A DNA stretch of 64,000 bases from positions 11,874,247 to 11,938,246 of the forward strand of contig CM037586.1 of the NCBI GenBank assembly GCA_021018995.1, given 5' to 3'. The stretch is from Chloranthus sessilifolius (taxonomy: Eukaryota; Streptophyta; Magnoliopsida; Chloranthales; Chloranthaceae). Below the pieces are notes generated by a model, which had not been told where the DNA came from, did no database searches, and was given only the letters and a program-made list of their open reading frames with translations. A program made the translations under genes and the position numbers. Shown here one piece after another: positions 44,643-56,185 of this stretch. Positions within the stretch are counted from its first letter, which is position 1. Each line of letters begins with the position of its first letter.

Positions 44643-46424
44643 GACTATCCGAAATGATTCCTTTCTAGAGACAAGAGAAAATGTCTCTTTATAGTCTATT
44701 CCTTCTTTTTGAGTGAAACCTTTAGCGACTAACCTGACCTTGTATCTTTCTACATTACCTTTAGAGTTTTGCTTAGTTTTATATACTCATTTACAACCTA
44801 CAGGCTTAACCCCTTCAGGTAACTCACAAAGATCCCAAACCGAGTTATGTTTCATTGACTCCAACTCATCTTTAATGGTGTCGAGCCATTGAGTGGATTT
44901 GTCACTCTTCATGGCTTAGCTAAAGGAAACAGGATATGATTCCTTTCCAAAATCATACTCACTCTCATGGAAGTAAACTATATAATCATCAGAAATGGCT
45001 GACTTCTTTGCTCTCTCTGATCTACACAATGATTGATCATTAGTGGTCACCATGGGAGCAAGAGCCTCCTCAATGTGTGGTGTTTTAATAGGTATAGCCA
45101 TAGGTGCATCAATACTTGCTTGAATAACTGGTGTTAGTGTTACTTTTTCTTAGATAAAAGGAATAGGAATTATAACCTGATTCTTCTCAAAAGTGATGTT
45201 CCTATGCCCAATACTCCCACTGTTCTCACGATCCTCAAAGAATTTTGCATATATAGTCTCAACAATCCGGGTACTATGAGTGGGGTAATAAAATCTATAG
45301 TCGTTTGATCTACCAGGGTAACCAATGAAATAACAACTTATAGTTTTAGGATCCAATTTTTCTAATTGTGGATTATACACCTTTGCTTCAGCTAAACAGC
45401 CCCAAATGTGTAAATATCCTAAAGTCAGTTTTTTTTTTCCTACCCATAGCTCATAAGGAGTTTTAAAAATCGCCTTACTAGGGACTTGATTCAGGATATG
45501 CACCACTATTTTCTAAGCTTCTCCCCACAAGAACATAGATAACTTAGAGTTGCATAGCATGCTTCTCATCATATTCATAAGAGTACAATTTCGTCACTCA
45601 GCTACACCGTTCTGTTCAGGTGTTCCCGACATGGAGTATTGACCAATAATGTCATGCTCTTGTAGATATAGGGCGAATGGTCCAAGATTGCGACCTGTTT
45701 CAGAGTATCTACCATAGTACTCTCCGCCTCTATCAGATCTCATAATTTTAATCTTCGAATTTAGTTATAACTCAACTTTAGCTTTATAAATTTTAAACAT
45801 ATCCAGGGCCTCAGATTTCTCATGAATGAGAAATATATAGCCGAAACAAGAATAATCATCAGTAAAGATAATAAAATACTTTTGGCCACCAATAGCAGGA
45901 GTTGGAAACGGTTCACAAATATCAGTGTGGACTATTTCCAACAAACTCGTACTTCTGATAGCTCCTTTCTTATTAGTTTTTATGAGTTTTTCTTTAACGC
46001 AATCTACACAAGTATTGAAATCAGAGAAATCGAGCGCATCGATTATATCATATTTAATTAATCTATTCATTCTATCATTAGATATATGGCATAAACTTTT
46101 ATGCCATAAAATGGAAGAGTTATCGATTGCTCGTTTTCGTTTCTTACTAATGTTATCATCCACATGCATAAAAACTAAAGATTTGGTATAAGAGGAATCC
46201 AAATTTAACTGATAAAGATTACCCACTAATGAGCCACCACCAATAATATCGGAATCAAATAATAGAGTAAAAATATTATGACCAAATTTAAATTCAAAAC
46301 CTAATGAATCCAATTTAGAAATTGAGATAAGGTTTCTAGTGATACTTGGAACGTAAATAATATCAAATAAATCCAAAATGAAACCACTATCTAAAATAAG
46401 ACGGAGAGTCCCAATGGCCTCCAC
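44643..46424 (-). pseudogene. Copia integrase and start of reverse transcriptase
   Basis: Minus strand. The zinc end is SILWHKSLCHISNDRMNRLI ... CVDCVKEK (H-x-H ... C-x2-C). The first catalytic Asp is in IVHTDICEPF, followed by YFIIFTDDYSCFGYIFLIHE. A frameshift near 45765 and stops follow before VHILNQVPSKAIFKTPYELW and LHIWGCLAEAKVYNPQLEKL (the G-pre/GCLA region). The spacer MAIPIKTPHIEEALAP near 45100 leads to the start of reverse transcriptase, with stops near 44790-44915. Confidence 0.9.
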
Positions 46425-47543
46425 GTCTGCTTCTACTCTATTTCCGTGTTTGATGGTTCATTCGCCTTTATTTAGCTTCCTGCTGGATCAAAATCCTTGC
46501 ATTGAATTACTTATGTGAATAGTTACACCAGAATCCATCTACCAAGTATTGCATGGAGCATCAACATAAAGTGATTCAAAACACACAAAGACTAGGTTGT
46601 TACCTTTCTTAATCAGCCAATCTCTGTATTTCTGACAATTCTTCTTGATGTGTCCCTTATTCTTACAGAAGTGACACTTGATGCCAAAAGTAGATCCGCT
46701 AGCTTCTCCTTGTTTGGTGTCCGGTGGAGAAACTTTTATATTCTTTCCTTTATATTATCCTTTTGTTCGCTTGAAATTTCCTTTCGATGGTCCAAGAATG
46801 GCGTAATGAGCACTTTCAGGTTTTTCAGCCAAAAGTCTCTCCTTCTTGGACACAGTGTGCGATTAGTTCGTTCATCTTTCATTTCTCTTTCTGCGTATTA
46901 TAATTAATCTTGAACATGTCAAATTGTGCAGGAAGAGAAGTCATAATGAAGTGAATAAGATAATCCTCAGAAAAACCCATGTCCATTTCTTTCAATTGAG
47001 TCGCCATGCCACTCATTCTCATAATGTGCTTCCGTACGCCACTATAACCATCATATTTCATGATTCTCATTTTAACAATAAGACTACTGGCAAGTACTTT
47101 AGAAGTTTCTGAAATTATTTCTGAATGGCTTGCATGTATTCCTTTGCATTGTGCGAGTCAGGAATGCCTCCCCGGATCGCATCAGTAATGGAACTCTTTA
47201 TGATCATCAGGCTCATACGATTTGATTTATCCCATTTTTTCAAATTCGTATTGTTCACTGTCAGATCCTCAGCTGAGGCATCAGCGGTGAGCACTTTGGG
47301 TTTATCAGATCGTATAGCATAATCAAGATCCATGCAACCTAGAACAATTACAACTTGTTCCTTCCATTTGCCATAATTTGAGTCACTCAAAAGTTTAATT
47401 CTACCAATCATATTAGTTATAGAAGACGGGTTCAATACTGCACAATAATTAAGGGCTTTATTATGTCCACATATAATTGAAGTAACTATCAATTCCACAA
47501 TGTTATAATTATAGTATGTGATGCAAGAGTTAAAATATGTCAA
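46425..47543 (-). pseudogene. Copia gag and protease
   Basis: Minus strand. Gag begins near MIGRIKLLSDSNYGKWKEQV and has VLGCMDLDYAIRSDKP, WDKSNRMSLMIIKSSITDAI and MKYDGYSGVRKHIMRMSGMA. A zinc knuckle CHFCKNKGHIKKNC (46635-46676) is perfect. The protease shows MDSGVTIHISNSMQGF near 46530 with the DSG motif intact. Frameshifts separate gag halves at 47070-47115 and before the knuckle. Confidence 0.9.
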
Positions 47544-48851
47544 GGAATATAATAGAAATTAAAACCAATGTGATTTTATTGAGAAATAATTTGTGCCATT
47601 ATAACCCTCCGTTGGGTCGAGTCATAACACACTAGCCGCTTCCTCAATCTACATTAATAATTGTGGTACTAATTGCGTCATTATAACTCTCCGTTGGGTC
47701 GAGGCACAACACGTTAGCAGTGCCCACACACAAAATAATGAATAGTAAAATACAATCATCACACAATATTAAGTGATTCATCACCGTTGGGCAGAAGTAT
47801 CCCTTAAGTTGTGACGTCAACGTTCACTACACACTTTCATTGAATTTGTAACACTGTCTTTTACAAAAATAAATCTCACTTTAAAAATCACGGCACTAGA
47901 AAAGATCATCACCGTTTGGCAGAAGAATCTTTTCAAGCTATATTCTCAATTTCGATTTGATAATATTTTAGACAGTTATAAAAATGATTAAACAATGATA
48001 AAAAATAAGTCACTTAAGATATGCAAGCAGCCAAATCTAGCTCATGTTTGGGTAAGTGTCAAAAATTAATAATAATCATGAGTAACATTATGTAAACATC
48101 AGCCTTGGGCTAGAGCACAATCTCCAATACCCGACTGTAATTAAAGGCTGTAATTAAAGGCACTCAAATATATAATAATTATCCGATGAAAAATTATTTA
48201 AAATACATCAAGTTAAGAAAATGTCACAACAGAGAGCTCATTATCAAAAATAGACCTCAAAAGTATATCCGAAATACCCGAAAAAATCAAAAATCATATA
48301 TAATGTCTGAAAATTGGACCTATAAATAGCTTAGAAATAGCCCAAAAAGAATAAGGGAAAAATATGGGTCAAAATTGGGCCTATTAGGTCTCTCGTTTCT
48401 TTTTGTCATTTTGATGTACAAAATCATAATATGAGAAATATAAAATACCGCATTGAAGATGATGGCCACGTGGCAAGTGATCAAAAGTAAATGAATTATC
48501 GGTACCCTAAGTTTATTCCCCCATCAATTTGCATTAGAGCCGGCTTTAATTATTAAAAATTTTTATAATTATAACCAAAACCTTAAATAAGGAGACAATT
48601 AAGGCTCTGTTATTGTATTATAAATAGAATAATTCTATTGTCTTTCATAAGTCTTTATGACGTGTGAAAGAAAAACAAGCCTTTATATTATGCCAAACTT
48701 GAAAAGGGAAAACGACACCTTAGTGTCTCATAAACAGTTAACAAGTAAATTCTTAGCCTTTTGCATGAGCGAAAATTAAATTATTTTAAATCGAAAAATA
48801 ATCGAACACCAAAATAAAACTCATATACTAATGCTTTGATCGACCATAATA
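47544..48851 (-). other. Copia leader with repeated CCGTTGGG motif
   Basis: About 1.3 kb between primer site and gag, without coding potential. The motif CCGTTGGGTCGAG occurs at 47609 and 47691 (82 bp apart). Variants are CCGTTGGGCAGAAG at 47784, CCGTTTGGCAGAAG at 47912 and CCTTGGGCTAGAG near 48103. Regular recurrence in the leader could mark packaging or promoter elements (inference). Confidence 0.65.
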
Positions 48852-48871
48852 CCAATCATGGCTCTGATACA
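48852..48871 (-). promoter_or_regulatory. Initiator-Met primer binding site of the copia element
   Basis: The minus strand reads TTGTATCAGAGCCATGATTGG overlapping this span, against canonical TGGTATCAGAGCC. It sits three bases inside the 5' LTR. Confidence 0.9.
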
Positions 48872-48874
48872 AAT

Positions 48875-49349
48875 TGATGAATCTTTATGGATCTATCGAT
48901 CCGACCATCCAAAATAAACCTTATAATCTAGGCGCATGATAAATCAAAAACAATAAATCATTAATTCATAAATTAAATATATATGCGCACCTTGAGTGTG
49001 AGCCATTAATGGTGGGTTGCCGATCTTCAATGATCTTCTCGCTCTCAATATCTCCTAGCACAATAGGGATGCTTTTGCTGATAGGGATGATTGAATTGTG
49101 TCGAGCAATCATTGGGACCAGGCACCTCTTATATTTATAGCCAAAGAGTCATTTCCCATTAAGGACTTCAATTACTAATTATAGTGTGATTAGAAATCAC
49201 AATCATACCATAACTAAAAGACTTACCTATTAGTTGTTTATTCTCTTCAAACTCACCGAATTAGCAACACATCTCAAGATTAAACTTACACCATTCACCG
49301 GTCAACGGATTAAACATAGTGAAGGCCACCAAAATAGAAACTTTTAATA
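48875..49349 (-). repeat. 5' LTR of the copia element
   Basis: A 475-bp LTR, plus strand TGATGAATC ... CTTTTAATA (CA end decayed to TA). TATA box on the minus strand, TATAAATATA (49130-49139). It is followed by the target duplication TCATT. Confidence 0.92.
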
Positions 49350-49354
49350 TCATT

Positions 49355-49965
49355 TCCATAAAAAAAAAAACTCTTGTGGCAGTTAAATATAAGTACAAAT
49401 TTCAGTCCATTTCAAACACTATGATGGTCTCAATTATAAGTTCCCTCTAGTTTTGAAGTGTTGACAATTTAATTGTATTCCTAAGGTAATCAGACTGCAG
49501 CTCATAGCTTAATTTTTATTTTATTTTTGTTTCATGTGATGTCGATTTCTATCAGCCAATTTCAAACCGATCTAACCTGTTTATCCTTAACTAGAACCCG
49601 ATCTGGCCCATTTATTACAACCCTTAACTCAAGATTTATTGTGTGGAAGATTGAGACAAAAAGTGATCTCAGTCGTCCGATTTAAAGTCATAAATTGATT
49701 TTCCCTTTGTTTAAGTGAGGTGCCTGTAGTCAAATTTTTTTCTTTCTTTGAGATGATATTAGATGGACTCTGTGCACGTCCACCTGGCTGTCATGTGGCT
49801 GAACTAAGAAATTAAATCCATTGGCCACCCCTTAATCTGATCTAGTTATTGTCTTTTTTTTGGAAGATCTACTTTTTGCATGTCCACATGGTAGCAATCA
49901 ATTAATTAAATTTTGTAGATTGATAACAAAGGAAAGAGGAAAAGAGAAATAGGTGGCTTACAGAG
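49355..49965. other. Host-type DNA with MITE-like fragment
   Basis: No gene. Around 49640-49755 the words GTGGAAGATTGAGA, GATCTCAGTCGTCCGATTTA and AAGTGAGGTGCCTG recur in diverged form at 55900-56165 and 57520-57605. This indicates a dispersed non-autonomous repeat family. Confidence 0.5.
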
Positions 49966-50159
49966 AAGGTGTGGCCATTCTCCAACGCCAGATTGCTCCT
50001 GAATTGTGGATCCAAACTGCTGGCTGCGACAGTCAAAAGCCAAGGGGCGTGATTCACGACGGTTCCGGCAGCAGGCCCTTCATTCCCGGCGGAAGCCGAG
50101 GTAAGCATTCCCTTGTGCAAGGCATGGAAGGAACCAATAGCAACAGAATCAGTCAATTG
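49966..50159 (-). pseudogene. Subtilisin-like protease exon fragment
   Basis: The minus strand reads LTDSVAIGSFHALHKGMLTS, ASAGNEGPAAGTVVNHAPWL and LTVAASSLDPQFRSNLALEN, then GHTFS and a GTAAGC splice donor at 49959-49964. This is the segment of plant subtilases (secreted serine proteases) around the oxyanion-hole Asn (SAGNEGP). The catalytic Asp, His and Ser exons are absent. Immediately upstream an in-frame TGA occurs and the sequence becomes a retroelement primer site. It is a captured or stranded exon, not a gene. Confidence 0.8.
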
Positions 50160-50170
50160 GATGCATCAAT

Positions 50171-50185
50171 TGATATCAGAGCAGG
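50171..50185 (+). promoter_or_regulatory. Initiator-Met-type primer binding site without its LTR
   Basis: TGATATCAGAGCAGG matches the common plant retroelement site TGGTATCAGAGCAGG with one change. An LTR should end just before it on the plus strand. Instead the subtilase exon (opposite strand) ends within about 12 bp. Confidence 0.65.
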
Positions 50186-50208
50186 TTTGGTTGGAAGACA
50201 AACATAAC

Positions 50209-50397
50209 ATGCCTACTAACGCTGAACTTGCTCAAGACGTTGATCAGATGAATCAATGGTTTGATCAACTGCGACAGGGTATCTTCTAGTGGTCTGATCA
50301 GATTACAAGTTTGTTTCAAACGATTCATGAGGAGATGGGGTCTATCAGAAATCGATTCATGTTTTGGGGACCATACATCTCTGTGGCGATGGGTACC
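50209..50397 (+). pseudogene. Possible retroelement gag N-terminus
   Basis: From ATG 50209 the frame reads MPTNAELAQDVDQMNQWFDQ, LRQGIF, a TAG, then WSDQITSLFQTIHEEMGSIR and NRFMFWGP. It lies a normal leader distance after the primer site and has coding-like composition with one stop (CAG or TGG to TAG). I recognise no domain, so gag is inferred from position only. Confidence 0.35.
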
Positions 50398-50473
50398 TTG
50401 AGATCGGGTCTATCAGAAATCGATTCATGTTTTAGGGACGATACATCTCTGTGGCTATGCGGTACCTTGGTAC
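50338..50473 (+). repeat. 68-bp tandem duplication
   Basis: Two near-identical copies beginning GGGTCTATCAGAAATCGATT at 50338 and 50406. Differences are few (GGGGACC/AGGGACG), so the duplication is recent relative to surrounding decay. Confidence 0.9.
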
Positions 50474-51039
50474 CAGTGGATGCAGAGAATCTAAATGAGA
50501 GGTGTTGGTTGATCCACCTTGAGGCCAAGGTCAATCGCAAGCACGCACCTCACATATGCACCAGTTCTAATGTGTATATGCATCTAGCATTATCAAGTAG
50601 TTATAGGAAGTTAAAATTCGAATGTAATTGTGGGTAGTTAATATTTTAACTTTATTCAACTTGAAATTGGGAATTGCTAGGACATTTGGAGGACCATCCA
50701 CCCTCCTTATAGTGGAAAAACATCTCTTTTCATATCAATTTATTATTTTTTATTTTTAAATTTATTTGTCATAAAATCTGTAAATACAATCAGGGATTAT
50801 ATCATCTCCTCATGCTATTAATAAAAAAAATATTAATAATAAATAATAAATAAAAATAAAATTGGTTCTGATGCTACGCCTATGATAATTGGTGTAACCT
50901 TTGGGGATGTGTGCAACGTAGAATCAATTTCTGAGTGTCCGATAGGTGGGATGAAAAACGATTTCCATTGTCTGATTCAAGGAGTCAACAATTCTCACAT
51001 TGGAAAAGGAAACAAGAACCTATTTTATTATGATTATTA

Positions 51040-51108
<69 letters not shown>

Positions 51109-51299
51109 AAGAACCGATTTTCTTTTAAATCTTTAATGCACCGTCCTTATTTCATGAGAGATATTTTTGTTGACATTATAACTCTCTCTCACATGTGAGC
51201 AAAAGGTAAACCATTCATCGAAACAATTTCATTTTGAGTGCATACCTACGGTAAGGATTGAGTCAGATATGGGATCTAAAAGACTCCTAGTTTGAACTT
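50474..51299. other. AT-rich non-coding with (TA)n microsatellite
   Basis: No gene. A (TA)n run spans 51046-51105. It is flanked by the direct repeat AAACAAGAACC at 51010-51020 and 51105-51115. A fragment GATGAAAAACGATTTCCATT (50950) resembles the MITE-like family seen at 49640 and 57550. Confidence 0.6.
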
Positions 51300-51681
51300 A
51301 CTCAGATAAAAGAATTTTAGCAGTGATAAATGCACGACACTCTGGGCAGGAAACATGAATTATTGGAAAAATAATGGATTGAATTAAATGAGCATTAATA
51401 AAATTAGCATGGCCGAAAGCATCTTATACAAAATTCATGGACATGTAACTAACTAAGGGCATGACAATGATTCAAATTTATTAGGTTATGAAGTTTATAG
51501 GTATCTTCATTGAAAACCTTCAGGAGACACAACTCCTCCACTAGATATCACCTAGGGGCTTAAAGGTTTATTGCATATGCTAAATGCAATCGTGTTCCCT
51601 ACGAAAGTGACATTCATTTTATTTGTTAGTTATTTTTCTTTCTCTTTGCTCGAGGACTAGCAAAGTGTAGGTTTTCTGGTG
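51300..51681 (+). mobile_element. 3' end of a second Athila-like element
   Basis: From about 51490 it parallels 21068-21241: ACCTTCAGGAGACACAACTC, CTCCACTAG, TGCATATGCTAAATGCAATC, TCCCTACGAAAGTG, GGACTAGCAAAG and a decayed polypurine tract. It is more diverged than interiors A and B are from each other, so a different subfamily. Upstream coding regions are missing. Confidence 0.7.
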
Positions 51682-51872
51682 TGATCTGTACCGAAATATA
51701 ATCATATTTCGCACCCTAATTCTTACATTTAACTATTCAATGAAAGCTATCTGACGGATGTTATATAGCTTTAGTGATTTCAGGTGTTTCGGACCGTTGG
51801 AGCGTAAAAGAGCACAGAAGAGGGTAATTAAGAGTTGTATAAGAACATTGGACTATGAAGTCAGCTAAAGCA

Positions 51873-52084
51873 TCGAAATCCGTAAAAACGATTGATTGGC
51901 CGAGCATCCACCAAAAGAATGAAGATACTACCTTGCATTGTCAATCGATCGAATCTCACTACTCAATCGATTGACAAGGGAAACAGCTTTTTTCCCCTCT
52001 GTTTCAAATTTGAATTCAAATTCAAACTTGGTCGACAAAAAGGGAATCTGAACTCAATCGATTGAGAATAACATTTTCAATCGA
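51873..52084. repeat. TCAATCGATTGA cluster in second Athila-like LTR
   Basis: TCGA starts at 51873, 51945, 51949, 51967, 52032, 52058 and 52081. Close pairs are 22-23 bp apart. The full palindrome TCAATCGATTGA occurs three times. The cluster lies just upstream of the TATA box, the same relation as in the 21242 LTR. Confidence 0.7.
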
Positions 52085-52120
52085 TTGAGCTTATTTTTGG
52101 AAAGTGCCTTGCCCGCTCCC

Positions 52121-52129
52121 TATAAAAAG
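52121..52129 (+). promoter_or_regulatory. TATA box of the second Athila-like LTR
   Basis: TATAAAAAG in CTCCCTATAAAAAGAGGGC, about 40 bp downstream of the last TCGA palindrome. It is a strong core-promoter match. Confidence 0.7.
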
Positions 52130-53016
52130 AGGGCTACGTCGTAGGGTTGCTACTTCTTCTTCTCTCTCTGTGAGAAGATTTTTCTTAGGTTTTAGAGATC
52201 TTTTCTTTATAATTTTTGAATCATAGTTTGTATTTAGGAAAAAGCATTGTAAGGAGAAATTTTTGGATAAACAAAAAGTGCATGTTTAATAGGATGGCTT
52301 CTATTTTACAACGAGATTGTACACCAAGGATGAGCGGCTAAAATCACTTGTTCAAGGAGGACGTGATCTCTACATAAGTAACTCTTTTATTATTAATTTC
52401 ACAATTTCTTAGCTTTATCATGGAATCATTCTTCTAAAAAGTGTGTTTAATTGAATATCTTCGAATGCTCAATTATGGCCGTTGACCTAGGTTATCAATG
52501 ACCATAAACGGGTCATTCCATCTAGATCTGTACCTGCAGGTCGATCTAGGCTGCAGAGTGATTATTTTTTCACTGTCATGATTTAGAATTTTGAGATACG
52601 CTATACTTTTTATATGATTCATACCACAGTGATAGGCTGAGTCATAATTTTTAGATAGGGTATTCCGGATCAATAATCACGTTTTCTTACGATTCATTTT
52701 TCTTCTAGATAAATGATGGTATGATTGATGTATTATAAAATTGTGAGATTAATGATAGAGAAGTTATAAATCTAGGGTAGCAAACTCCTTGATCAATCTT
52801 TAAATTATCCTTTTATTTATTATAATTTATTCTTGCTTAGATTAACCTACGGTCATTTGCTCTAGCATAGTATAGCGAATCAATTTTCTCTCCCTTGGTA
52901 CTTCCTCGGGCATCATTTTTTCTTTAGAAATTAATTTAATTACGCGCCTCCCTGTGGGTTTGACACCCCTGATTTCATCGTGCTACAACCGATCTTGTAC
53001 ACTTGCAAGGGGTACA

Positions 53017-53954
53017 TTTAAAACCGACCAACGGTGTGAAACTATAAGTTAGAAAATACACGTTGATTTAAGGTTAAGTAAAACGAATCCAGTGTGCTCT
53101 GATACGGCAGGATATCTGTTCATTGTGCTCCGATACGGCGGGATATCCGTTCAATTTCTTATCGGCCAACGGTATTATGTGTTTGAATGGTTCATTGAAC
53201 GATGATGGTTTGGATTCTCATCGGTATTATATGTGGCTTCTAATGCTAATTTGCTTAGAAAAGTATTTAAGCTAATGCTTTAAGTTATGACAAATTAATG
53301 TTTCAAAACAAAGCATGTGATTATTAACACTTTAGCATATGGAATTTAATTGAGATAAATGTGAAATGTGCATATGAGAATCAGTTATGTGACTTCATGC
53401 TTTTGATATGAAATTTAAATGCGACTAACGTTTTCCCCTATTGAGCTTGGATGTAAGCTCACCTCCTTTTCGACTATACGTCACAGGTGAGGATTTAGAG
53501 GAGTTAGAAAATGAAGAGGAGGATTCAGACTATATTCTTGAGGAGGAGATTGAGCCTCTGCCTAAGGACTTATTTCCTAAGTAGACTGAGTTTGTGTGTA
53601 AGCTGTTAGAAGAGTATTTTGTTGGCTTGGTACGTCCAACCACTTTTAAGTTATGTTGGTTATGTAATATAAATATTTTGGATATTATTTTGTGAACCAT
53701 TGGTTGGTGATAGATGACTATCACCGATGGTTCGTTTCAATTCTTTCATTCATGCAATTGGCATGAGGGTTTAGAACCGTCATTTTAATAAAGTTTACAT
53801 TTAGTAATGTATCTTCTTTTGATGCGTTTAATGAATCTATCTTCTTATTTGAGATAGTTTTATGGATGTGTCAAGTGTACGTGTAAACGTAGGATTGCCC
53901 TAACGGGTGATCTGATGGCACGGGTTTCAAGGTGTCGAAATCTGGGCTGTCACA
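53017..53954 (+). repeat. Chromovirus 5' LTR, truncated at its start
   Basis: Tekay/Del-type LTR end: GATACGGCGGGATATCC, GAACGATGATGG, CCCCTATTGAGCTTGG, TATACGTCACAGGTG, TGAACCAT ... CGATGGTTCG and GGGCTGTCACA. It aligns with the 3' parts of 10305-33675 and 1-2090. The first part, including any TCGA array, is missing where it meets the Athila-like LTR. Confidence 0.85.
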
Positions 53955-53956
53955 GT

Positions 53957-53975
53957 TAGTATCAAAACAAGCTTA
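53957..53975 (+). promoter_or_regulatory. Primer binding site of the truncated chromovirus
   Basis: TAGTATCAAAACAAGCTTA just after the LTR, a decayed TGGTATCAGAGC-type initiator-Met site (G-to-A changes). Confidence 0.65.
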
Positions 53976-54142
53976 GGGTCTAGATTCTGTGAGGATCAAC
54001 TGTGTCATATGTGACATAGTTGATATCACAGCTTCATTATTTTGTGAGTCTGATAGAGTTATAAGTGAGTTGCAGTGTGTGTGGTGTAGTGTGTTTAGAA
54101 CTCTCTGTTAATGAAACTTTTGTTTCATGTTAACAGAACAAG

Positions 54143-55735
54143 ATGCCTCCTAGGGGTAAAGGACGACCAAGAGGTGGTCATGTCCGAAATATGAGGAGTG
54201 GTGAGAGAATGGATACTGGCATGGAAGATGTTTTGATGAATGAGAACATGGCTACGGGTTCAAATAGGAATCTGGTTAGAGAGAGAGATCTTCCTGAACA
54301 AAGAGATCAAGGCAGAGAAAGATTGGGAATAGAAAGGATGGCACATGCCATGGAGACCGTGGCTAATGCCATGGCACAACAGACAGAACTTGTTGCTGCT
54401 AGTAATGCCAATAATCACCAACAGACACTACCTCAACCACCAATTCAGCCACAAGTACAACCATTGGCATTTGTAGAATTTAGAAGAATGCGTCCTCCCA
54501 ATTTCTCAGGACAAGCTGAACCGGTAGAGGCAGAGAATTGGATAAAGGAAATGAAAAAGATTTTCAGTGTGCTTCCATATGCTGAAGATGAGAAAGTAAG
54601 ATGGGTGATATTTAAATTAGACGGGGAAGCAGGCCCATGATGGACGTCAGTGTCGATAATAAGGGAGCAGGTTACATCATGTATGTTGTGAACGTGGGAA
54701 GAATTCCTAGAGGAATTCAACAAAGAATATTTTTCGAAACAGGTGAGAGATCAGATAGAGGTAAAATTCATAAACCTCAAACAAGGAAAAATGACCGTGT
54801 GAGAGTACGGAGTAGAGTTTACAAGATTGTCAAGGTTCGCATTGGAGCATGTAGCCTCAGATAGAATGAAACAAAGAAATTTCAATATGGATTGAGGCCA
54901 AACATTCGAGACCGAGTTTCAATGTTTCAATTGGAGATATATGGGGAAGTGATGAGAAAGACTCTAGTTGTTGAAGAAGATATAGATGAGATGTATAAAC
55001 GAAGGGATCAACAAAACAAAGGTAAAGCAAGCCAAGGGAAGTTTAGAAGTTCTGATTCGGCAAATAAAAGGCCGAGGTACCCGGCACTAGCTCCTACAAA
55101 ATTTACTCAAGGAAACTACGCTAGGCCATTTGTGCCAACGCCTGTTAAGTCATTCTGTCCTTTTAGCCCTACTCATACCACAGGAGGGTCAGTTGCTCAA
55201 GGAATTTCGAGAGCAGTGTCTTCTACACCGCAGGACAAGTGTGCACGTTGTGGTAAACTACATAAGACGACGGACTGTAGAAGAGGCACAAGAGCATGCT
55301 TTAAATATGAGAAAATAGGGCACATAATAAGGGATTGTCCAATGTTAAAAAGTGAGGGACGGGTAACTGCTGCAGGACCGCAAAGCCCTACGCGACAAAC
55401 TCGACCTACAGTGCGACACTGAGCATATAAAGTCACAGCTAATGATGCCAACACTAGCAATGACATAATTCAAGGTATAAATAATTTAATTCAAGTCATT
55501 TGAGATTCTTAATAAAATTTTAGATGAAGAAGGTGCATATATAGAAAACTAAATTTTTGTTTAATTTTGAGTTATGTTGACATCTATGTTTCTTTTGTTG
55601 TGTATTTAAATTTTTAGTGTGTATATAATGTAGGTATGTTACAAATGCATAAAGAGGGCACCTGTCTTTGTTATGAAGCACGAGTTCTGATAGACTCAGA
55701 GTCTACATACTCATTTGTGACAACTGATACCATTC
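54143..55735 (+). pseudogene. Chromovirus gag and start of protease, truncated
   Basis: Gag starts MPPRGKGRPRGGHVRNMRSG and contains FVEFRRMRPPNFSGQAEPVE and ENWIKEMKKIFSVLPYAEDE. A frameshift near 54640 follows, then RPNIRDRVSMFQLEIYGEVM. Knuckle 1 is CARCGKLHKTTDC; in knuckle 2, CFKYEKIGHIIRDC, the second Cys is Tyr. After TGA 55420 the protease reads ARVLIDSESTYSFVTTDTIL (DSG to DSE), where similarity stops at 55735. Reverse transcriptase and integrase are absent. Confidence 0.88.
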
Positions 55736-56185
55736 TGTGATGACCCAAACCTCGGTTTTGTTTATGACATGGGCTTAAGTCTCCACCACAAACGCATCAT
55801 GACATGTAGTGTCCGTAATCACATATAGCCCAAGGTTAGAACTTTTCTCTATCCAATGTGAGACTATTATAAGGGAGCACCTATCAGACGGTCAATTTTT
55901 TACTTCACATGGCACAAATTCCAAAAATGTAGCCTCAAAGTCACGCTTGAGCGTTATGTGTGTCATGTGATTTTAGGGAAACTTTTTGGAGATTCATGTC
56001 ATATTGAATAAAAAATTGGTCGTCTGATAGGTGCACCATGATCTCAAGATCCCCATGTGTGGAAGATTAGAGCGAAAAACGATCTTCATCTTCTAATTTA
56101 AAGCAACCGATGATTTTTGGCATGGATGCCTAGCAAGATTCGGTGGGTGCCTTTAAAGCTACCCCTTTTTTAATTTCATTGTAGG
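55736..56185. mobile_element. Unclassified LTR-like start and MITE-like fragment
   Basis: TGTGATGACCCAAACCTCGG at 55736 looks like an LTR start (compare TGTAATGACCCC of the minus-strand chromovirus) and cuts off the protease. From about 55880 GGCACAAATTCCAAAAATGT and GGAAGATTAGAGCGAAAAAC belong to the MITE-like family also at 49640 and 57408. No gene. Confidence 0.4.

Larger units (their letters stand above)
42461..49349 (-). mobile_element. Ty1/copia retrotransposon
   Basis: Minus-strand element of 6889 bp with 474- and 475-bp LTRs and target duplication TCACT (42456-42460) / TCATT (49350-49354). In transcription order: 5' LTR (right), initiator-Met primer site, long leader with repeats, gag with zinc knuckle, protease, integrase, reverse transcriptase, RNase H, polypurine tract, 3' LTR (left). 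The order integrase before reverse transcriptase defines copia. Coding frames are broken but all domains are present. Lineage not assigned. Confidence 0.95.
51682..53016 (+). repeat. LTR of the second Athila-like element
   Basis: Starts TGATCTGTACCG after the polypurine-like tract and holds an ATCGATT cluster, a good TATA box (52121) and a U5-like end. The tail CTCCCTGTGGGTTTGACACC ... TTGTACACTTGCAAGG is typical of Athila/Tat LTR ends. No primer site follows. At about 53017 the sequence switches to a chromovirus LTR, so the exact 3' end is uncertain. Confidence 0.65.
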
